From an uncultured Lachnospiraceae bacterium (lineage in GTDB: Bacteria > Bacillota > Clostridia > Lachnospirales > Lachnospiraceae), in NCBI GenBank assembly GCA_900557385.1, contig USSP01000040.1, forward strand, positions 1 to 10,225: a stretch of DNA of 10,225 nucleotides. The letters are read 5' to 3'. Below, in pieces: positions 6,120-10,225 of this stretch (the stretch's first letter is position 1; every line of letters starts with the position of its first letter). A program made the position numbers and the translations under genes. The notes below the pieces were generated by a model. It worked only from the letters and a program-made list of their open reading frames with translations, was not told the DNA's origin and did not search any database.

Positions 6120-6923
6120 CTATCTAACCATAAATAAATGAAGAAAAGTCTGGACAGCCCCTAAGCGCAGACACAGAAACAAAAATCCCCATACCACTAC
6201 AAAACTCACCGAACCTGTCTTGCCATAATGCTTTCCCTGTAACGTAAAGGTTGCCTGAAAGCCCCGCAGTTTCATACTTTCATATACATTTTCTGCGCGA
6301 TCCATGCTGCGTAACAGCAATTGTCCCAGCATCGATCCCCATACTTTATAATGAATCCCCTTTTGCCGGGGTGCACGAAGGGAATAAGCCTGACTCATTC
6401 GTTCCACTTCTTTCATAAACACGATCACATACCGGTCGATCAGCAAAAGAACCGTGATTAATTCTTTAGGAAAGTGCAATATCTGCAACGCATAGCATAT
6501 TTCTTCCATGGAAGTGGAAAGAATTAAAATCACAGAGGCACACAGCGCATAGCACCCCTTAAGAGCCAATGTCACTAAGGACACCATTCCTCCGGTCACC
6601 GTCATCTTCCCCACCATAAAAAGCGGTGTAGAATCCAGAAAAGGGTTCACCGCCCCTACAAGACCTACCACCAGAAAAAGAGGGCCTGCCTTTTTCCAAA
6701 TCGTGTGGAAGGTCAGACCATGGAGGCTCATGACGATAAACAGATAAACAGCCATCGGTAAAAGCCCTGCCAGATCGTATTTATCAAAAGAAACAACGGT
6801 CAAAATATAGATGACTGTTACCAGAACCTTGGAAAGAGGATGAAACTGGGAAAGCCATCCTTCTCTCCCTGACATCATATCCACCTGATGCAGTTCATGA
6901 ATCTTACGATTAATCTCACTCAT
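6120..6923 (-). CDS. cbiQ: ECF-type cobalt/nickel transporter membrane protein (CbiQ-like)
   Basis: A 267-residue integral membrane T-component that couples the CbiO ATPase to a substrate-binding S-component. The start is set at 6923: ATG overlaps the larB stop by eight bases, and AGGAG (6931-6935) is seven bases upstream. A longer reading from 7004 would lie wholly inside larB. The N-terminus has a hydrophilic stretch ending in FHPLSKV, typical of CbiQ. Several hydrophobic segments follow to about residue 145. Next come the cytoplasmic coupling helices with the two Ala/Arg-Gly-type motifs, SLRAPR (181-186) and DRAENVYESMKLRGF (208-222). One final membrane helix ends the protein. No CbiM, CbiN or other S-component gene is adjacent, so the substrate is inferred only from larB. 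Confidence 0.88.
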   Translation of the reverse strand: MSEINRKIHELHQVDMMSGREGWLSQFHPLSKVLVTVIYILTVVSFDKYDLAGLLPMAVYLFIVMSLHGLTFHTIWKKAGPLFLVVGLVGAVNPFLDSTPLFMVGKMTVTGGMVSLVTLALKGCYALCASVILILSTSMEEICYALQILHFPKELITVLLLIDRYVIVFMKEVERMSQAYSLRAPRQKGIHYKVWGSMLGQLLLRSMDRAENVYESMKLRGFQATFTLQGKHYGKTGSVSFVVVWGFLFLCLRLGAVQTFLHLFMVR

Positions 6924-7683
6924 GGAATGACTCCTGCTCAGGATTCTGACAAGCCAATCTGTTAATCTGTGTTGCCATATAGCCGGCTCCGTAACCATTG
7001 TCAATATTTACCACTGCAATTCCGTTTGCACAGGAATTAATCATCGTCAGTAAGGCAGAAAGCCCATGCATACTGGCACCATAACCTACCGAAGTAGGAA
7101 CTGCAATCACCGGTTTGTCCACCAGACCGCCAATCACACTGGCAAGTGCTCCTTCCATTCCCGCTACTGCCACCACGCAATTGGCACTTTGATTCGTCTC
7201 CAGTCTGGAGAATAAACGATGCATTCCGCTGACTCCCACATCATAAATCCGTTCAACATTTGTGCCAAAATATTCCGCTGTCTGTGCAGCTTCCTCAGCC
7301 ACTGCGATATCTGCCGTTCCTGCCGTGCACACTACGATTTTTCCTATATGGTCTTTTTCCTTTTCGATCTTCAAGATATGCGAATTCGGGTCATAAACCA
7401 CTTGGGGAAAACACTCCCGGATCCGTTCATATTGAGCCTGACTTGCCCGGGTTCCAAATACCTCACCATCTGCTTCATATAAACGCTCATAGATCGCCAG
7501 CAAATGCTCATCTGCCTTGCCGCTGCAAAACACTACCTCAGCGAAGCCACTACGCAGCTTGCGATGCATATCCAGCTTTGCAAATCCCATCTCTTCAAAG
7601 GGAGCACGACGAAAGTAGCCTTCTGCCTCCTCCACTGTCATGGCTCCTGTTTTTACCTGTTCCAAAATATCTCTTGTTTCCAT
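6916..7683 (-). CDS. larB: Nickel-pincer cofactor biosynthesis protein LarB
   Basis: A 255-residue cytoplasmic enzyme related to PurE. In characterised Lactiplantibacillus it carboxylates and hydrolyses nicotinic acid adenine dinucleotide, the first step towards the nickel-pincer nucleotide of lactate racemase and other LarA-type enzymes. An N-terminal LarB-specific region contains FAKLDMHRKLRSGFAEVVFC. The PurE-like domain follows: IVVCTAGTADIAVAEEA, then VAVAGMEGALASVIGGLV, then AVPTSVGYGASMHGLSALL, ending with SCANGIAVVNIDNGYGAG. The Cys in SCANG (residue 218) aligns with the reported nucleophilic Cys that traps the pyridine ring. The ATG at 7683 is preferred; a TTG two codons earlier is possible, and both have weak ribosome binding sites. 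The gene starts 18 bases after the transglutaminase-like gene and overlaps cbiQ. larC, larE and larA are not in the window. Confidence 0.92.
   Translation of the reverse strand: METRDILEQVKTGAMTVEEAEGYFRRAPFEEMGFAKLDMHRKLRSGFAEVVFCSGKADEHLLAIYERLYEADGEVFGTRASQAQYERIRECFPQVVYDPNSHILKIEKEKDHIGKIVVCTAGTADIAVAEEAAQTAEYFGTNVERIYDVGVSGMHRLFSRLETNQSANCVVAVAGMEGALASVIGGLVDKPVIAVPTSVGYGASMHGLSALLTMINSCANGIAVVNIDNGYGAGYMATQINRLACQNPEQESFHE
6931..6935 (-). promoter_or_regulatory. Ribosome binding site that decides the cbiQ start
   Basis: AGGAG on the - strand lies within the last codons of larB, seven bases before the cbiQ ATG at 6923. It supports translation of cbiQ coupled to the end of larB. Confidence 0.75.
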
Positions 7684-7701
7684 TTTCAATCTTCTGTCTT
7701 T

Positions 7702-9351
7702 CTAATATGTCACGGTATGAGTAATCAGATAAAAATCACCCTGTAACGCCTCAATATTCACACGCATGTTCCAGGAGGATGCCCCGATCTGTGCCAGTGC
7801 CCGCTTCCCATATCCTTCTTCATAGCTATGATTGACATAGGAATTGTAAATGTCCTCCATTAGTTGATAATCACTGACTACAATCTGAAAGGTGAAGTTG
7901 TTTCCCTGGGCAGTGGTTGTTTTTTCATAGCAGGCATCATAATAGTCCTTTAAGGTAGTCTTTACATCCAGTTCCGAAATTCCAGTATCTCCCAGGGTCC
8001 GCAATGTATGATTATCTCCATAGCCATAATAGCTGTTAGGATCGAATTCCAGCTGGTTCAGACTTTGGGATGTTGTTTCTCCTCCGCTATTTCCCGCATT
8101 TTCTGCCTGTTGGGAAGCATAATGATAGGCTTCACCATTGCACGGCGGCAAATAAACGGATAAATCCCGTCTGATATGATCTGTAGCAAAATCCGCATCC
8201 GTTTTATTAAAATAAGCATGGATATCCGATGCCGCATCATCCCATGTGGCATCCACATTATAATATCCATCATCCAATCCCACAATATTCCAGGCATGAT
8301 TTTGTCCGGCATAACCGGTACAATAATAACAAGGGATGTCACATTTCTGGCATAAATACTGATAGGCTCTGGCATATCCGGCACAGACTGTCACACCGTT
8401 CACCAGTGCACTATAGGCACTCTGATTGAACTCTGCAGCGGTATCATAGCTTATCTGAGAAAGCAGGGCATCGTGGATTGCCACCTCTGCATCCGCATCC
8501 GTCATTCCTCCGTTTTCCGGATTTCCTGCTAGATCCAGTATTTTCTGTGCGCCCGCTTCAAAATCCCTTTTGGATATTTCCCATTGATCTGCTGTCCGGT
8601 TAAAATCCAGTGTAATCTCCGCAACGACTCCCGACGGAACATACTGACATTGATAGGAAGTATTCAGCCAGAAGAGTTCCGGATGATCTCCCACAACTGC
8701 CTCGAATGCATTCTTTAGTTCTTTCTGACTTGCTCTGACAATGGGTGCAAATCGATTATTCAATGCCTGTGCGTTGGCATAGATCTGACGATACAACGAC
8801 TGCGTGTTATCATCCAGCATATGATAATATGGATAAAACTTTTCCGAAAAAGTCAGACCTTCTCCGCTTTCTCCATATCCTACATACTGAACGATTTCAT
8901 CCAGGCTATCCTCATTGACCTGTTCACTGCTGTCCTGAACAGGCTCCAGTCCCGTATATCCCTGTACCTCTCCCGGAATCTGTATCTGATCCTGTTCCGG
9001 CGCCTGATAAGGGTCGGGATAATCCTTCACATACAAACCATCTTCCATTGGCTTCCTGGCGATCCCGGATGCAGGTTGCTGTTCCGTTCCGGAAGTTTGT
9101 TCATTTCCTGATATCGTCAGGGAATTTGAATCCTGTGAACTTTCGTCCTGTATCTGCGTTTCCATCGTCTGGGTCTCATTGGTTCCGGCATCTGACACCA
9201 CCTGTCCATTCCCACGATTTGCTGTCAGACTGCTTATTTTACTGCCCACTGCCTGAGAAAGATTCGGATTCACTGCGCAGATCAATACACCTGCTAACAA
9301 AAGAAATACCAATACAGCTAACGCTGTCATAATTTTCTGCAGAATTTTCAT
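7702..9351 (-). CDS. Signal-anchored transglutaminase-like (cysteine protease-fold) surface protein
   Basis: A 549-residue protein. The start at 9351 places the hydrophobic anchor or signal (about residues 8-27: ALAVLVFLLLAGVLICAV) directly after a short basic MKILQK. A longer reading from a TTG at 9393 overlaps the tpiA terminator. There is no lipobox Cys in standard form. Residues about 35-150 form a Ser/Thr/Gln/Glu-rich linker, then a helical segment containing VGDHPELFWLN, a pattern common before clostridial transglutaminase domains. The transglutaminase core shows a plausible Cys-His-Asp triad: Cys323 in GVTVCAGYA, His352 in GQNHAWN and Asp367 in YYNVDATWDD. The C-terminal 120 residues have no recognised motif. 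The likely site is the outer face of the membrane, acting as a peptidase, amidase or cross-linking enzyme. The substrate is unknown. It leads the larB-cbiQ-cbiO group. Confidence 0.85.
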   Translation of the reverse strand: MKILQKIMTALAVLVFLLLAGVLICAVNPNLSQAVGSKISSLTANRGNGQVVSDAGTNETQTMETQIQDESSQDSNSLTISGNEQTSGTEQQPASGIARKPMEDGLYVKDYPDPYQAPEQDQIQIPGEVQGYTGLEPVQDSSEQVNEDSLDEIVQYVGYGESGEGLTFSEKFYPYYHMLDDNTQSLYRQIYANAQALNNRFAPIVRASQKELKNAFEAVVGDHPELFWLNTSYQCQYVPSGVVAEITLDFNRTADQWEISKRDFEAGAQKILDLAGNPENGGMTDADAEVAIHDALLSQISYDTAAEFNQSAYSALVNGVTVCAGYARAYQYLCQKCDIPCYYCTGYAGQNHAWNIVGLDDGYYNVDATWDDAASDIHAYFNKTDADFATDHIRRDLSVYLPPCNGEAYHYASQQAENAGNSGGETTSQSLNQLEFDPNSYYGYGDNHTLRTLGDTGISELDVKTTLKDYYDACYEKTTTAQGNNFTFQIVVSDYQLMEDIYNSYVNHSYEEGYGKRALAQIGASSWNMRVNIEALQGDFYLITHTVTY

Positions 9352-9391
9352 TGTTTCTATCTTATATCCTACTGTTTTTGTTGTGACATTC

Positions 9392-9425
9392 AAAAACAGA
9401 CATCCCTCATGAGATGCCTGTTTTT
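9392..9425 (-). terminator. Rho-independent terminator after tpiA
   Basis: On the - strand the arms 9424-9413 and 9404-9393 give 12 pairs with one G-U around an eight-base loop. The arms end in A and T tracts, so it can work in both directions. It lies 33 bases after the tpiA stop and just before the transglutaminase-like gene. Confidence 0.85.
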
Positions 9426-9458
9426 CTATATAGCATGTTTAATAGTAAATCAAGAGCA

Positions 9459-10211
9459 TTATGCCTCATAACAGACGATCTTACCGAAGTCCGATTTCAG
9501 AGATGCACCGCCAACCAGTCCTCCATCGATGTCAGGCTGTGCGAATAACTCTGCAGCATTGCCGGCATTTACAGAACCGCCGTACTGGATACGAACTTCC
9601 TGTGCAGTAGCATCATCGTACATCTCAGCGATGCAGTCACGGATGCCTTTGCAAACTTCCTGAGCCTGCTCGGTAGTAGCAGTTTTACCGGTACCGATTG
9701 CCCAGATAGGCTCGTAAGCGATTACCATTTTCTGAACCTGCTCAGCAGTGATGCCGGCTAAGTCAGATTTGATCTGTAAACGAATCCAATCCATGGTTAC
9801 GCCCATTTCTCTCTGCTCCAGGCTCTCACCACAACAGAGAATCGGAGTCAGATTGTGCTCGAATGCTTTCTTTACTTTCTGGTTCAGGAAAGCATCGGTC
9901 TCCTTGAAGTAGTCACGTCTCTCGGAATGTCCGATAATCACGTACTCAACACCTGCATCTACTAACATGTCGGGAGCAATTTCTCCGGTGTAAGCACCTT
10001 TCTCCTCAACATACATGTTCTCAGCACCAACTTTTACATTGGTTCCTTTTACAGCCTCAACTACCGGTACGATATCAATCGCGGGTACGCAGTAAACTAC
10101 GTCCACATCCGGATTCTGTACCAGAGGTTTTAACTCTTCTACTAATTTTACAGCCTGGCTGGGAGTCATGTTCATCTTCCAGTTACCGGCTACAATTTTC
10201 TTTCTAGCCAT
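9459..10211 (-). CDS. tpiA: Triosephosphate isomerase
   Basis: A 250-residue, full-length TIM-barrel enzyme of glycolysis and gluconeogenesis, interconverting dihydroxyacetone phosphate and glyceraldehyde 3-phosphate in the cytoplasm. All catalytic landmarks are intact: NWKMN with Lys12 (10-14), IIGHSERR with electrophile His95 (92-99), and AYEPIWAIGTGKTA with general base Glu167 and phosphate loop 6. YGGSV (210-214) and GGLVGGASL (230-238) complete the phosphate site. The start has AGGAG (10221-10225) nine bases upstream, at the window edge. Codon choice is more restricted than in neighbouring genes, as expected for a highly expressed glycolytic gene. A strong terminator follows. Upstream genes, often gapA or pgk in this group, are outside the window. 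Confidence 0.97.
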   Translation of the reverse strand: MARKKIVAGNWKMNMTPSQAVKLVEELKPLVQNPDVDVVYCVPAIDIVPVVEAVKGTNVKVGAENMYVEEKGAYTGEIAPDMLVDAGVEYVIIGHSERRDYFKETDAFLNQKVKKAFEHNLTPILCCGESLEQREMGVTMDWIRLQIKSDLAGITAEQVQKMVIAYEPIWAIGTGKTATTEQAQEVCKGIRDCIAEMYDDATAQEVRIQYGGSVNAGNAAELFAQPDIDGGLVGGASLKSDFGKIVCYEA

Positions 10212-10225
10212 TGTTGTATTCTCCT

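Noticed and set aside
6924..7004. N-terminal extension of CbiQ
   Set aside because: The extra 27 residues lie entirely within larB, while AGGAG sits correctly before the internal ATG at 6923.
9361..9393. Possible promoter for the transglutaminase-like gene (TTGAAT, 16 bases, TAGGAT)
   Set aside because: Both boxes match only 4/6 and the -35 overlaps the tpiA terminator. The region must contain a start if tpiA terminates fully, but I cannot place it with confidence.
9352..9393. N-terminal extension of the transglutaminase-like protein from TTG 9393
   Set aside because: The start codon overlaps the terminator T tract, and the extension puts 14 polar residues ahead of a normal signal or anchor sequence.

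Overview
The window looks like DNA from two different gut-type Firmicutes joined inside one gene. Bases 1 to about 1,620 are GC-rich, with codon use dominated by G/C third positions. They carry the end of a cysteinyl-tRNA synthetase gene, a ROK-family sugar kinase, and the 3' third of a CorC/HlyC-type gene. This suits a Faecalibacterium/Gemmiger/Subdoligranulum-like member of the Oscillospirales (inference from composition and protein feel). From about 1,670 to the end the GC content is visibly lower, codons change, and the gene set and order are typical of Lachnospiraceae (inference). The switch falls inside a very conserved stretch of the CorC/HlyC gene, as expected for a chimeric assembly or, less likely, a real homologous recombination event.

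Layout, left block (+ strand): 3' end of cysS (to 131), terminator (135-179), ROK kinase (232-1152), terminator (1203-1244). The CorC/HlyC-like membrane protein (1288-2610, - strand) spans the junction. Right block, all on the - strand, read from high to low coordinates: tpiA (9459-10211) with its own terminator; a signal-anchored transglutaminase-like protein (7702-9351); larB (6916-7683); cbiQ (6120-6923); cbiO (5353-6108); a 90-residue two-helix membrane protein (5042-5314); a NUDIX hydrolase (4314-4970); alr (3118-4317); a MazF/NdoA-type toxin (2690-3031); then the CorC/HlyC gene from its own promoter (2650-2678).

How the genes fit together: transglutaminase-like protein, larB, cbiQ and cbiO are tightly packed, with an 8-base larB/cbiQ overlap, and read as one unit. 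LarB starts nickel-pincer cofactor synthesis from an NAD precursor, and CbiQ/CbiO are the transmembrane and ATPase parts of an ECF cobalt/nickel importer. No substrate-binding CbiM/CbiN is present here. The NUDIX gene and alr overlap by ATGA. The alr-mazF order resembles the Bacillus alr-ndoAI-ndoA locus but lacks an antitoxin gene. The most interesting small-scale signal is a long inverted repeat in the 85-base alr-mazF gap, whose 3' arm contains the toxin's ribosome binding site.

No tRNA, rRNA, CRISPR array, insertion sequence or phage gene was seen. No intergenic stretch exceeds 300 bases.
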